Part shown: positions 53,790 to 62,694 of the stretch, in pieces
Numbering within the stretch: the first letter of the stretch is position 1
How the letters are laid out: every line of letters starts with the position of its first letter
Source: Sphingomonas sp.
GTDB lineage: Bacteria; Pseudomonadota; Alphaproteobacteria; Sphingomonadales; Sphingomonadaceae
Reading direction: 5' to 3'
Assembly: GCF_019746665.1 (NCBI RefSeq)
Contig: NZ_JAIERS010000008.1
Span: 28,559 to 92,558 of the forward strand
DNA: 64,000 bases
The notes under the pieces: model-generated
Seen by the model: only the letters and a program-made list of their open reading frames with translations
The model's database searches: none
What the model was told of the DNA's origin: nothing
Program-made: the position numbers and the translations under genes

Positions 53790-54980
53790 TCACCAGAAGA
53801 TATCGTAGATCACGTCGATCACTTCGCCCGTATCCACGTCCACCAGCAGTGCGTCGTTATAATAGCGCACCCATTGATAGGGGTAATAAGCCGGCGGGAG
53901 GTGGTAGTAATAGGGGTCGCCGATCCAGTATTGCTGATCGAAGAAGAAGGGTTGCAGCGTGATGCCGACGCTGAACCGGCGATAGCCATAGCCCCAGCCA
54001 TAGGGCGCGCGATAGGGCGGCTGGCGGAAGATGAAGCGGTTGTCGCTCCGCCACCCGCGCCAGTCATAGCGGTTGTCGCGCCGCCAATCGCGGTTCCAGT
54101 CGCGATAGCCGTTGTTGAAGCCGCGATCATAACCATTGCCGAAGCCGCGATCGTAGAAGCGGCGGTTGTTGTCGAACTGGCCAAAGCCCTGGCCGCGCCC
54201 ACGATTGTTGAAATCGCGGTTGTTCCAGTCGCGATTGTTGAAGTCGCGATTGTTCCAATCACGATTGCGGTTCCAGTCGCCGCGATCCCGGTTCCAGTCG
54301 GGCCGGCCGTTATTGCCGTTCCAGTCGGGGCGCGGGTTGCGGTTCCAATCCGGGCGGTTCCAGTCGGGGCGGTTGCCGTTCCACTGTGGCCGGCCGGCAT
54401 TGCCATCGGGGCCGCGATCCCCGCGCCAGCCGTCGCGCTGGCCGAAATTGGCGGGCGGCGTCGATTGGCCGGCCCCTGGCCGGGTCACTGGCGGGGTGAA
54501 ACCGCCCCGGTCGCGCCAGCGTTGGCCGAAATCGCGTTGCCCGAGGCTGGGCGGGGTGGAGGGGGCAAAGCCGCCACCCCCCGCCGGCGGCGTGGGTGGG
54601 GTCGCGCCGGCGAAACCGCCGCCGCCCGCGCCGCGATCCCGCCAGCCGCCGCCCCGGTTGAAGCCACCGCCATTGAAGCCACCGCCCTCGCCCGGATTGG
54701 GGCGGAAAGCGGGGCCGCGCTCGGCTGGCTCGGGCGCGCGCGGGGCTTGCTGGAAGGCAACTGGCGGCTGCGGCGCGACCGGCTGCGGGCGCGGCGCATC
54801 GAAGCGCGGCTGGAAGCTCGGCCGGCCACCGCCCTCGAAAGTGCCGCGCGGCACCTCGGTGCGCGGCAGCCCGCGCCGGGCGCCGTCGCTGTCCGACATC
54901 TGAATGTCCTCGATCCCTTGCGCGAGCGCGGCGCTGGGAAGCGCCAGGCCCAACATCAACGCCACGATCCGCTTACGCAT
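53790..54980 (-). CDS. RcnB-like exported protein with Asn/Asp/Arg/Trp repeats
   Basis: A 396-residue exported protein (signal MRKRIVALMLGLALPSAALA). Residues 20-190 are Pro/Gly-rich; about 185-290 form a low-complexity array of DWNR, DWNN and DFNN units; the last 80 residues resemble the RcnB family (VGITLQPFFFDQQYWIGDPY, then YYNDALLVDVDTGEVIDVIY). RcnB proteins act in periplasmic nickel/cobalt homeostasis in E. coli, but the many long Asn-rich variants are uncharacterised. Start at 54980 gives a good signal peptide. Confidence 0.75.
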   Translation of the reverse strand: MRKRIVALMLGLALPSAALAQGIEDIQMSDSDGARRGLPRTEVPRGTFEGGGRPSFQPRFDAPRPQPVAPQPPVAFQQAPRAPEPAERGPAFRPNPGEGGGFNGGGFNRGGGWRDRGAGGGGFAGATPPTPPAGGGGFAPSTPPSLGQRDFGQRWRDRGGFTPPVTRPGAGQSTPPANFGQRDGWRGDRGPDGNAGRPQWNGNRPDWNRPDWNRNPRPDWNGNNGRPDWNRDRGDWNRNRDWNNRDFNNRDWNNRDFNNRGRGQGFGQFDNNRRFYDRGFGNGYDRGFNNGYRDWNRDWRRDNRYDWRGWRSDNRFIFRQPPYRAPYGWGYGYRRFSVGITLQPFFFDQQYWIGDPYYYHLPPAYYPYQWVRYYNDALLVDVDTGEVIDVIYDIFW

Positions 54981-55076
54981 CGTCTTTCTCCAAGGCCCAG
55001 GCTCGGGCCATGACCACGGCAATGCGCCCGCCGCGATGAGCCGTGGCTGAATTGCGGTGTCAGCTTTGCGACAGAA

Positions 55077-55619
55077 TCACTTTTTGGGCGGGGTGAGCGC
55101 GGGCACCAGCTTCGCCGCATCCTCGGGCGAGATATTGGGGCGGGGCGGCCCCTGCACGGTTTCGTCCCCCCGCTGGATGCGCGCGGCGAGCTGCACCGCC
55201 TCGATCACACGGGGATAGACGCCGCAGCGGCAGATATTGGTGATCGCGGCTTCGATCTCCTCCTCGCTCGGGTCGCGGTTCTTCTTGAGCAGCACCGCCG
55301 CCGCCATGATCATGCCGGGCGTGCAGAAGCCGCATTGCACCGCGTTCTTCTCGATCCACGCCTGCTGCACCGGATGATCGCGCTCGCGCGACAGCGCCTC
55401 GATCGTGGTGACGAAGCTGCCTTCGATCGCGCCGATCGGGGTGACGCAGGCACGCACCGCTTCGCCATCGAGCTCGACCGTGCAGGCGCCGCAATCGCCG
55501 GTGCCGCAGCCATATTTGGTGCCGGTGAGGTTGGAGGCGTCGCGCAGCGCCCAGAGGAGCGGCGTGCGCGGATCGAGCTTATATTCGACCGGCTGATTGT
55601 TGACGGTGAACTTGGTCAT
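55077..55619 (-). CDS. [2Fe-2S] subunit of a molybdenum hydroxylase (isoquinoline/aldehyde oxidoreductase type)
   Basis: A 180-residue two-cluster ferredoxin-like subunit. The plant-type cluster is bound by CGTGDCGAC plus an upstream Cys in YGCG, and the helical cluster by CGFC and CRC further on. These subunits normally pair with a large molybdopterin subunit, which is absent here. Its start overlaps the stop of the CoA-transferase gene by four bases, so the two are co-transcribed. Confidence 0.88.
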   Translation of the reverse strand: MTKFTVNNQPVEYKLDPRTPLLWALRDASNLTGTKYGCGTGDCGACTVELDGEAVRACVTPIGAIEGSFVTTIEALSRERDHPVQQAWIEKNAVQCGFCTPGMIMAAAVLLKKNRDPSEEEIEAAITNICRCGVYPRVIEAVQLAARIQRGDETVQGPPRPNISPEDAAKLVPALTPPKK

Positions 55620-56725
55620 GGCCGCCTCGGGCTGGGGAGGTCGCTCACCATCCGCGCGCCGTCGATCACGATCGGGCTGGCGACGCCGGGCAGGCCGTCG
55701 CGGGTGATGGCGAGGCCGCGCGCGCGAACTTGCGGGTCGGCGAAGACTTCGGCGACATTGTTGATCGGCCCGGCGGGAACGCCGACTTGCTCCAGCGCCT
55801 CATAAAGATCGGCCTTGCGCCAGGTGACGATCACGGCGGTGAGCGCGGCGATCAGCGCGGCGCGGTTTTCGACGCGCGCGGGGTTGGTCGCGAAGCGCGG
55901 ATCGGCGGCGAGCGGCAGGCCGAGCACGCCGCACAGCTTGGCGAACTGCCCGTCATTCCCCACCGCCACGATCAGCTCGCCATCCGCGCAGGCAAAGGCC
56001 TGATAGGGGACGAGGTTCGCGTGGCCATTGCCCATCCGGTGCGGCACCTGGCCGCTCGCCATCCAGTTGAGCGCCTGGTTGGCGAGCACCGCCACCTGCG
56101 TGTCGAGCAGCGCCATGTCGATATGCGCGCCCTGGCCGGTCGCATCGCGCTGGCGCAACGCGGCGAGGATCGCGACGGCCGAGTAAACGCCGGTGAAGAT
56201 GTCGGCATAGGCGATGCCCGACTTTTGCGGCGCGCCATCGGGCTCGCCGGTCAGCGACATGATGCCGCCCATGCCCTGGATGATGAAGTCATAGCCCGCG
56301 CGGTGGGCATAAGGGCCGCTCTGCCCGAAGCCGGTGATCGAACAGGTGATGAGGCGCGGGTTGATCGCGCTGAGGCTCGCATGATCGAGCCCATATTTGG
56401 CGAGCCCGCCGACCTTGTAATTCTCGATCACGACATCGGCGTCTTTGACCAGGTCGCGGATCTGTTGCTGCCCCTCGGGCGAGGTGATGTCGATCGCGAG
56501 CGCGCGTTTGCCGCGATTGGCCGCGTGGTAATAGGCGGCGTCGAGGTTCTCGCCTTGGGGGCCGGTGAGGAAAGGCGGCCCCCAATGCCGGGTATCGTCC
56601 CCCGCGCCGGGGCGCTCGACCTTGATCACCTCGGCGCCCAGATCGGCGAGCAGCTGCCCGCACCACGGCCCGGCGAGAATGCGCGCGAGTTCGATGATTT
56701 TCAGGCCGGATAGGGGGCGGGGCAT
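55616..56725 (-). CDS. Class III CoA-transferase (CaiB/BaiF family), probable succinyl-CoA:glutarate type
   Basis: A 369-residue family III CoA-transferase. N-terminus LSGLKIIELARILAGPWCGQ and LADLGAEVIKVERPG are canonical, and Asp in HIDMALLDTQV is the expected catalytic residue (near 180). It lies on the same strand and a few hundred bases after glutaryl-CoA dehydrogenase, which suggests it activates glutarate (SUGCT-like), but other short acids are possible. It is followed by the 2Fe-2S subunit gene. Confidence 0.85.
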   Translation of the reverse strand: MPRPLSGLKIIELARILAGPWCGQLLADLGAEVIKVERPGAGDDTRHWGPPFLTGPQGENLDAAYYHAANRGKRALAIDITSPEGQQQIRDLVKDADVVIENYKVGGLAKYGLDHASLSAINPRLITCSITGFGQSGPYAHRAGYDFIIQGMGGIMSLTGEPDGAPQKSGIAYADIFTGVYSAVAILAALRQRDATGQGAHIDMALLDTQVAVLANQALNWMASGQVPHRMGNGHANLVPYQAFACADGELIVAVGNDGQFAKLCGVLGLPLAADPRFATNPARVENRAALIAALTAVIVTWRKADLYEALEQVGVPAGPINNVAEVFADPQVRARGLAITRDGLPGVASPIVIDGARMVSDLPSPRRP

Positions 56726-56768
56726 GGGGGCTTGGTCGTCTTGAGGGGCGGCGGGGTCAAGAAGAAAG

Positions 56769-56932
56769 AGCCCTCACCCAACCCTCTCCCGCAAGCGGGA
56801 GAGGGCTAACGGGTAGACACCTCGCGCTTAAAAAGCCCTCTCCCGCTGGCGGGAGTTCCAGGTAAACCGTGCCCCGCACGGTTTAGGATCGTCCGGGGGA
56901 CGATCCGACCTGGAACTGGTTGGGTGAGGGCC
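56769..56932. repeat. Palindromic dispersed repeat, family D (left of the DUF559 gene)
   Basis: The outer arms CCCTCACCCAACC (left) and GGTTGGGTGAGGG (right) are inverted. Inside are a CCCTCTCCCGC/GCGGGAGAGGG hairpin and two further hairpins (CCGTGCCCCGCACGG and GATCGTCCGGGGGACGATC). The right end abuts the DUF559 gene. A related repeat is at 57291-57388. Confidence 0.8.
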
Positions 56933-56955
56933 TTCTCCTTGTTAACTCCTCACCC

Positions 56956-57324
56956 ATGCCCATCGGCCGCACCAACCCCAACGCACGCCGGCTCCGGCGC
57001 GACGCCACGGACGTCGAGCAGCGCTTCTGGCTCGCGGTGCGCGATCGGCGGCTGGGTGGGTTCAAGTTCCGCCGGCAGGTGACGATCGGGCCGTTCGTCG
57101 CGGACTTCGCCTGCATCGAGCGCCGCCTGGTCGTGGAACTCGATGGCGGGCAGCATGACCAGGAAGCGGACGCGGCGCGAACCGCCTATCTCGAAGGACT
57201 GGGTTGGCGCGTGATGCGGTTCTGGAACAATGACGTGGTGGAGAACTGGGAAGGGGTGCTGCAGGTGGTGTTGGCGGAATTGAACAAGTCACCCCACCCT
57301 CTTCCGCACGCGGGAGAGGGCTAA
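56956..57324 (+). CDS. DUF559 / Vsr-like endonuclease-fold protein
   Basis: A 122-residue DUF559 protein with the PD-(D/E)xK-like core: FWLAVRDRRLGGFKFRRQVT, FVADFACIERRLVVELDGGQ and HDQEADAARTAYLEGLGWRV with RFWNNDV. The family resembles very short patch repair nucleases. The gene lies wholly between two palindromic repeats, and the last codons (SPHPLPHAGEG) and stop are encoded by the right-hand repeat. It runs opposite to its neighbours. This is a common mobile-looking arrangement for DUF559 genes. Confidence 0.85.
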   Translation: MPIGRTNPNARRLRRDATDVEQRFWLAVRDRRLGGFKFRRQVTIGPFVADFACIERRLVVELDGGQHDQEADAARTAYLEGLGWRVMRFWNNDVVENWEGVLQVVLAELNKSPHPLPHAGEG

Positions 57325-57388
57325 GAAGTAGCGAGGTATCGCTGCAAAAGCCCTCTCCCGTTTACGGGAGAGGGTTTGGGTGAGGGCC
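57291..57388. repeat. Palindromic dispersed repeat, family D (right of the DUF559 gene)
   Basis: Contains ACCCTCTTCCGCACGCGGGA, a CCCTCTCCCGTTTACGGGAG hairpin, and closes with GGGTTTGGGTGAGGGCC. It shares the CCCTCTCCC...GGGAGAGGG and TTGGGTGAGGG units with 56769-56932 and overlaps the 3' end of the DUF559 gene. Confidence 0.8.
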
Positions 57389-57400
57389 TTTCTTCTCCCT

Positions 57401-58585
57401 CTAAAACGCCCCGATCCCCGTAATCGCCCGCCCGAGGATCAGCGCATGAACATCATGCGCGCCCTCATAGGTATTCACCGTCTCGAGATTCATCAGGTGG
57501 CGCATCACCTGATATTCGGCCGAAATCCCGTTGCCGCCGTGCATGTCGCGGGCTTGCCGCGCGATGTCGAGCGCCTTGCCGACATTGTTGCGTTTGACGA
57601 TCGAGATCATCTCGGGCGCGAATTTGTGCGCGTCCATCAGCCGGCCGACCCGCAGGCTCGCCTGCAGGCCCAAGGCGATCTCGCTCGCCATGTCGGCGAG
57701 CTTCTTCTGATAGAGCTGGTTGGCCGCCAGCGGGCGCCCGAACTGCTTGCGATCAAGGCCATATTGGCGCGCGGCGTGGTAGCAGAACTCCGCCGCCCCC
57801 ATCGCGCCCCACGAAATCCCGTAGCGCGCGCGGTTGAGGCAGCCGAACGGACCTTTTAGCCCCTGCACATTGGGCAGCAGCGCGTCCTCGCCGACCTCGA
57901 CGCCCTCCATCACGATCATGCCGGTGATCGAGGCGCGCAAGCTCAGCTTGCCCTCGATCTTGGGCGTCGACAGGCCCTTCATGCCCTTTTCCAGCACGAA
58001 GCCGCGAATGCCGCCGCCATGCGCGTCTGACTTCGCCCACACCACGAACACGTCGGCGATCGGCGCGTTCGAGATCCATGTCTTGGTGCCCGACAGGCGA
58101 TAGCCGCCGTCGATCTTTTCGGCGCGGGTCAGCATTCCGCCGGGGTCGGAGCCGGCATCGGGCTCGGTGAGGCCGAAGGCGCCGATCTTCTCGCCGCTCG
58201 CCAGGCCGGGCAGGTGGCGGCGGCGCTGCTCGTCCGAGCCGTATTCATGGATCGGGAACATCACGAGGCTCGACTGCACGCTCATCATCGAGCGGTAGCC
58301 CGAGTCGATGCGCTCGATCTCGCGCGCGATCAGGCCGTAGGACACATAGCTCGCGCCGACGCCGCCAAATTCGGCCGGGATGGTCGGGCCGAGCAGGCCG
58401 ACGCGGCCCATGTCGCGGAAGATGTCGGGGTCGGTCGTCTCATGGTTGAACGCGTCGATGATGCGCGGGGCGAGCGCGTCCTGGGCGAAGGCCTGCGCGG
58501 TGTCGCGGATCGCGCGCTCCTCGTCGCTCAGCTGATCGTCGAGGAAGAAGGGGTCGGCCCAATCGAACCTGCTCATCGCGGTCAT
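57401..58585 (-). CDS. gcdH: Acyl-CoA dehydrogenase, glutaryl-CoA dehydrogenase type
   Basis: A 394-residue flavoprotein converting glutaryl-CoA to crotonyl-CoA. The C-terminal [20 protein letters not shown] carries catalytic Glu374 and is the glutaryl-CoA dehydrogenase form; [14 protein letters not shown] and [19 protein letters not shown] are also diagnostic. ATG at 58585 follows CAAGGAGAGACGAG; an ATG at 58576 is possible. It is on the same strand as the CoA-transferase (55616-56725), with the DUF559/repeat block between. Confidence 0.92.
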   Translation of the reverse strand: MTAMSRFDWADPFFLDDQLSDEERAIRDTAQAFAQDALAPRIIDAFNHETTDPDIFRDMGRVGLLGPTIPAEFGGVGASYVSYGLIAREIERIDSGYRSMMSVQSSLVMFPIHEYGSDEQRRRHLPGLASGEKIGAFGLTEPDAGSDPGGMLTRAEKIDGGYRLSGTKTWISNAPIADVFVVWAKSDAHGGGIRGFVLEKGMKGLSTPKIEGKLSLRASITGMIVMEGVEVGEDALLPNVQGLKGPFGCLNRARYGISWGAMGAAEFCYHAARQYGLDRKQFGRPLAANQLYQKKLADMASEIALGLQASLRVGRLMDAHKFAPEMISIVKRNNVGKALDIARQARDMHGGNGISAEYQVMRHLMNLETVNTYEGAHDVHALILGRAITGIGAF

Positions 58586-58739
58586 CTCGTCTCTCCTTGA
58601 TGGGTGCGATGCCGTGTGGGGCGGAGCGTGTCTAGGGGGAGAAGCGCACGGAGCGCCGGGAGGGCGCAGGGGCGCGCTGGCGGCTGGGCTCCGGCCTTCG
58701 CCCCGGCGGGCATGGGGAGCGCGAGCGGTTCCTTCCCGC

Positions 58740-58840
58740 CTTCCCCGGCGAAGGCCGGGGGCCAGTCGCGGCGGCCGATGCCCGGTTCAAGCAACATGGC
58801 TGCCCGCGCTGATACTGGGCCCCGGCCTTCGCCGGGGAAG
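58740..58840. repeat. Palindromic dispersed repeat, family C
   Basis: 26-base arms at 58740-58765 and 58815-58840 match with one mismatch. Each arm is built on CTTCCCCGGCGAAGGCCGGG. It is a near-copy of 27513-27610, but in a different context, upstream of the CitE-like gene. The surrounding 58586-58884 contains no gene. Confidence 0.8.
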
Positions 58841-58884
58841 GGGGTGGGTTGCATCCACGCGGCACTTCCCGCCACTGTTCGCGC

Positions 58885-59706
58885 ATGACTCGTCCCTGCC
58901 GCTCGGCCCTGTTCCTGCCCGCGTCCAACCCGCGCGCGATCGAGAAGGCGCGGGGGCTGGCGTGTGACGCGGTGATCCTCGACCTGGAGGACGCGGTCGC
59001 CCCCGAGGCCAAGGCGGACGCGCGGACGGCGGCGGTGGCGGCGTGCCGCGCGGGGTTTGGCGCGCGGCGCACGGTGCTGCGGATCAACGCGCTCGACACG
59101 CCCTGGGGTGCCGACGACCTCGCCGCGGCGTTCGATCTGCCGGTGGACGCGGTGCTCGTGCCCAAGGTGCGCGATGGGGCGGAGGCCTCGCGGTATCGCG
59201 GCGCGCTCGCCGGGCCGGCGCTGTGGGTGATGATCGAGACCGCGCGGGCGCTGAGCCAGCTCCAGCCGATCGCCGATGCGGTGGGGGCGGGCGGGGGCCT
59301 GGTGGTCGGCACCAATGACCTCGCGCTCGAGCTGCGCTGCGCCGGGCGTGCGGCACTGGCGCCGGTGCTGCCGCTGGTGGTCGCGGCGGGCCGCGCGGCG
59401 GGGGCGTTGGTGCTCGACGGGGTGCGCAATGATTTCAGCGATTTGGCAGCCTTCGCCGCCGAGGCGCGCGAGGGCGCGGCGCTGGGCTTTGACGGCAAGA
59501 CGCTTATCCACCCGGCGCAGATCGACCCGTGCAACGCGGCTTTCTCCCCGAGTGCCGAAGCGGTCGCGCGGGCGCGGAGCGTGGTCGCGGCGTTCGCGTT
59601 GCCCGAGAATGCGGGCAAGGGCGCGATCCGGCTCGACGGGCGGATGGTCGAGCGGCTGCATCTGGCCGACGCGGAGCGCGTGCTGGCTTTGGCCGGCTTG
59701 GGTTAG
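58885..59706 (+). CDS. HpcH/HpaI aldolase/citrate lyase (CitE-like) family protein
   Basis: A 273-residue TIM-barrel lyase of the CitE/malyl-CoA lyase type. Features are RSALFLPASNPRAIEKA, DAVILDLEDAVAPEAK (metal-site acidic residues), VPKVRDGAEA and the closing ALGFDGKTLIHPAQID. Such proteins cleave malyl-CoA, citramalyl-CoA or beta-methylmalyl-CoA. The start at 58885 begins the family pattern. A repeat element lies immediately upstream, another downstream. The substrate is unknown. Confidence 0.87.
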   Translation: MTRPCRSALFLPASNPRAIEKARGLACDAVILDLEDAVAPEAKADARTAAVAACRAGFGARRTVLRINALDTPWGADDLAAAFDLPVDAVLVPKVRDGAEASRYRGALAGPALWVMIETARALSQLQPIADAVGAGGGLVVGTNDLALELRCAGRAALAPVLPLVVAAGRAAGALVLDGVRNDFSDLAAFAAEAREGAALGFDGKTLIHPAQIDPCNAAFSPSAEAVARARSVVAAFALPENAGKGAIRLDGRMVERLHLADAERVLALAGLG

Positions 59707-60067
59707 GTTTTCGGTTCACGCGGAGGCGCGGAGGCGCGGAGGGTTTTTTGGTTCACGCGGAGGCGCAAAGGACGCAGCGGGAGGGCGCGGAGGGAGGCGT
59801 GGCACTTTGGCCCGCGCCGCAGGCGCTTCAAGGAACGAGGATTGAAGGCGCTTCGCGCGCGCATCGTCCCCCGCGTCCTCTCTGCGTTCTCTGCGCCTCT
59901 GCGCCTCTGCACAAACCATTCTTCTCCTCCGCGTCTCCGCGCCTCCGCGTGAACCCCTAAAGCGCCGCCCCAGGCGCGCCCGCCCCCGCTTGTCCCCACC
60001 CGCCCGCGCGCTTAATCTGCCGCCATTGGCGCGCCCCCGCCGGCGCCGCCCGATAGGAGAACAGCCC
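59707..60067. repeat. Non-coding gap with family E inverted repeat (59712-59954)
   Basis: No gene is visible in these 361 bases. The left part is built of TTCACGCGGAGGCGCGGAGG units (59712-59800) and the right part of the complement CTCCGCGCCTCCGCGTGAAC (to 59954), with a GAGGATTGAAGGCGCTTCG core in between. The two halves would form a very long stem. AGGAG and the start of the aldolase-like gene follow after 59955. Confidence 0.75.
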
Positions 60068-60844
60068 GTGGCCACCTTGCTCAAGCCCGCCAGCGTCCGC
60101 GACCAGGTCAGCCCCGAGGAGTGGCAGTTGCGCATCGATCTCGCCGCCGCGTACCGGCTGGTGGCGCTTTACGGGTGGGACGATCTGATCTTCACCCATC
60201 TTTCCGCGCGCGTGCCGGGGCCGGAGCATCATTTCCTCATCAACCCCTATAACCTGATGTTCGAGGAGATGACCGCCTCGGCGCTCGTCAAGATCGATGT
60301 CGAGGGCAATCAGGTGTTCGGCGAGCCGGCGCCGGTGAACCGCGCGGGGTTCGTGATCCACTCGGCGATCCACATGGCGCGCGAGGATGCGCAGGCGGTG
60401 ATGCACCTCCACACGCCCTATGGCCAGGCGGTGTCGGCGATGGCGGACGGGCTGCTGCCGCACACCCAGACCGCGATGATCGCCGCGCACGACATCGCCT
60501 ATCACGACTATGAAGGCATCGCGACCGACCTGGGCGAGCGCGAGCGGCTCGTCGCCGATCTGGGCGAAAAGAACGCGATGATCCTGCGCAACCACGGCAC
60601 GCTCGCGGTGGGGGCGAGCGTCGCCCAGACGTTCATCCGGTTATACTTCCTGGAGCGCGCCTGCGAGGCACAGGTCCACATGCTGAGCGCCGGGCGCGAC
60701 GGCCTGAACAACCCGCCGCAAGGGGTGGAGCATAAGGTGAAGGAACAATCGAGCGGCGCGGGGATGGCGATGCTCGCCCAGGGGCTGGCCTGGCCGGCGC
60801 TGCTGCGCAAGCTGGACCGGGTTAATCCGGGATATGGGGGGTGA
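60068..60844 (+). CDS. Class II aldolase/adducin family protein
   Basis: A 258-residue protein with the class II aldolase fold. Zinc-ligand histidines appear in AVMHLHTPYG and in MILRNHGTLAVG; FTHLSARVPG and NLMFEEMTAS match the substrate loop. GTG at 60068 follows AGGAGAACAGCCC. The fold covers fuculose- and ribulose-phosphate aldolases and decarboxylase-like proteins; this sequence resembles the uncharacterised adducin-like branch. Confidence 0.87.
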   Translation: MATLLKPASVRDQVSPEEWQLRIDLAAAYRLVALYGWDDLIFTHLSARVPGPEHHFLINPYNLMFEEMTASALVKIDVEGNQVFGEPAPVNRAGFVIHSAIHMAREDAQAVMHLHTPYGQAVSAMADGLLPHTQTAMIAAHDIAYHDYEGIATDLGERERLVADLGEKNAMILRNHGTLAVGASVAQTFIRLYFLERACEAQVHMLSAGRDGLNNPPQGVEHKVKEQSSGAGMAMLAQGLAWPALLRKLDRVNPGYGG

Positions 60845-60922
60845 GGACGGATTCTGGGCCGGGAGGGGACTGCCTGATCGCGGATGGCAAAGCTTGAAAA
60901 GCTGCCATTCAGCGCATGATTG

Positions 60923-62518
60923 TCAGCTGGCCCCAGTTCGCCGATGCGCCGGCATATCTGCGATGATAATCTGCTGCGTTTGCTCATCCCAGCCATAGTA
61001 AATTCTCAGGCAATGCTCCGGTGCCCGAGTGTTCCCACCGGTCTTCACATGCCAATCGGCGTTCAGTCGTTGCCCTTGCCACTCGAATGCGAATGTGTCG
61101 TGGCCGCAAGGAGCGTTGCGGATGCCATCCTCGACAGGCTCGTCACGGAGCGAACCGCCGCCTTCCAAAAAGCGCTGGCGACATTTTCCGGCCAGCCACA
61201 GCAGGCAACGTGCCGCCTGTTCCACATCCGCGTATAGAGCCTTCTTGCAGGTGCGTCGGGCCGCTCCGGTGAGCGCCACTCGTCCCACCAGTGCCGAGTC
61301 AGTCCAGTCCTCGAAGTCGGCCCATTGTTGTGGCAAGCCTTGCAACTCCCCGTCGGCGGGACTCGCATCGGCGAGTTTTGCTAACAGGCTTTGAACACGT
61401 ATGATCGCATTTCGTTCGCGTCGCTCGGCCTCTTCGGCCCGCAACAGGGCGGCTTCTGCTTCATCGGTCCAGCCTTTAGCCTCCTGTTTAGCCTCGTCCC
61501 GCTCAGCCTCAAGGGCTTGAATCCGGGAGGCTGCTGCCTTCAGTTGCTGCTCATCGCTGGCGCCGCTGCTCGCCAGCCGGTCCTGCTCCGCCTTCCGCGC
61601 AAAGCTGCGCAGTTGCGCGAATGGCAAGATATCCTCTCCGAGGCGGACCGCACGCGTGCTGAACTGCGCTATGCGCGCTCTGATTTGGCGATCGACAAGG
61701 GCCGCATCTTCAATGCTCGCCAGCCTTGCGCCAAGCCAGAGCGGGTGCGCAAAGGGGTCTGCGTCGACATCAAATCTTGGCATGTAGATGCGCACCCCGC
61801 GATCGAACACCGACAGGCGCTTGCCGAACCGGTCGGTAAGCGCCCAAGATGTTTCCGGCAGGATCGCGACAATATCGGCCAGCCCGCAAAGGCCTGATGC
61901 CAGCTTGTCTAGATCAATCGTTAGCGCCGGATTAGCTCTGTCTGTTACCGAGAAGACAACTACCGGCAGTCGGCGTGATGGGGCGGCCAACAGGCGTAGA
62001 AGCTCGTCCTGCGCCTCCTCATCCCCGATGTACCATGGAGCTGACGACAGGGCCCGGCCGCCGCTAGTCAGACCAACGGTATTGGTCAATTGCAGGACAT
62101 ATCCGGGTGCGGCGGGAGAAACTTCAAGTTCAGCCTCCCCGCTACCCACTGTCAGGCGTGCAGCGAAGCGCGGCGACTTGTTTGGCGCGCGCCATAGGAT
62201 TGCCTCTGAGGTCCAGATGCGACCTGCTACCGTTTTGTCAGGGTCTTCCTGACGAAGAGCCCAAGCGTGAATTTCGGGCAGATCAACCTCGACCGCACTG
62301 CTGTTGCGACCAGCCGCAAGCAATTCAAAGCTCCGTCCTGCCATGGCGTCGTGGGAAAGCTGGCCACCGCTGCGCTTTTGCGCCCACCTAAGAATTTCGG
62401 TACGCGCTCTACCGAATGCGCCATCTTCGCTTGGCAGGTCGGCGGCGATATGGAGAACCTGATGCTCGCGCACCGTTCGGGCGGAAAGTGGTGCAAGAGC
62501 TTCTCGAAACGTGTCCAC
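60923..62518 (-). CDS. Large accessory protein of unknown function (candidate defence or mobile-island gene)
   Basis: A protein of about 531 residues. The first 270 residues are a mixed domain (VVVFSVTDRANPALTIDLDK, LASGLCGLADIVAILPETSW, VFDRGVRIYMPRF); about 300-380 is a charged coiled coil rich in EAERDEAKQEA; the C-terminus ends LRIYYGWDEQTQQIIIADMP. No family was recognised. Start GTG at 62518 with GGGAGG nine bases upstream is preferred over a TTG at 62539. The region is less GC-biased than the core genes, has no operon partner, and sits between unrelated genes, suggesting a horizontally acquired single gene. Function unknown. Confidence 0.7.
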   Translation of the reverse strand: MDTFREALAPLSARTVREHQVLHIAADLPSEDGAFGRARTEILRWAQKRSGGQLSHDAMAGRSFELLAAGRNSSAVEVDLPEIHAWALRQEDPDKTVAGRIWTSEAILWRAPNKSPRFAARLTVGSGEAELEVSPAAPGYVLQLTNTVGLTSGGRALSSAPWYIGDEEAQDELLRLLAAPSRRLPVVVFSVTDRANPALTIDLDKLASGLCGLADIVAILPETSWALTDRFGKRLSVFDRGVRIYMPRFDVDADPFAHPLWLGARLASIEDAALVDRQIRARIAQFSTRAVRLGEDILPFAQLRSFARKAEQDRLASSGASDEQQLKAAASRIQALEAERDEAKQEAKGWTDEAEAALLRAEEAERRERNAIIRVQSLLAKLADASPADGELQGLPQQWADFEDWTDSALVGRVALTGAARRTCKKALYADVEQAARCLLWLAGKCRQRFLEGGGSLRDEPVEDGIRNAPCGHDTFAFEWQGQRLNADWHVKTGGNTRAPEHCLRIYYGWDEQTQQIIIADMPAHRRTGAS

Positions 62519-62694
62519 CGGCAGATACCTCCCAGACAATCTCCACGAGGATCAGTGTTAGCCTTCTCGCGTTTCTAGGCAACGGCAGCGATTCCGCTGC
62601 CCGCGCTAGATGACTAACGACCGCATGGGGCGCGCGAACCTTCCATCCCCTCCACCCTTCCCCCAACACCCCACCTCATGCCAATAGCCCCCGC

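Noticed and set aside
54180..54370. Regular short repeats that could suggest a CRISPR array
   Set aside because: The periodicity is codon-based and in frame with the DWNR/DFNN protein repeats; there are no unique spacers of constant length.
57062..57292. Minus-strand frame within the DUF559 gene
   Set aside because: The plus-strand DUF559 product has its conserved core; the opposite frame is Arg/Pro-rich without features.
59712..59954. Inverted GC-rich repeats considered as an IS element
   Set aside because: There is no transposase frame between the halves and no clear target duplication; treated as a dispersed repeat.
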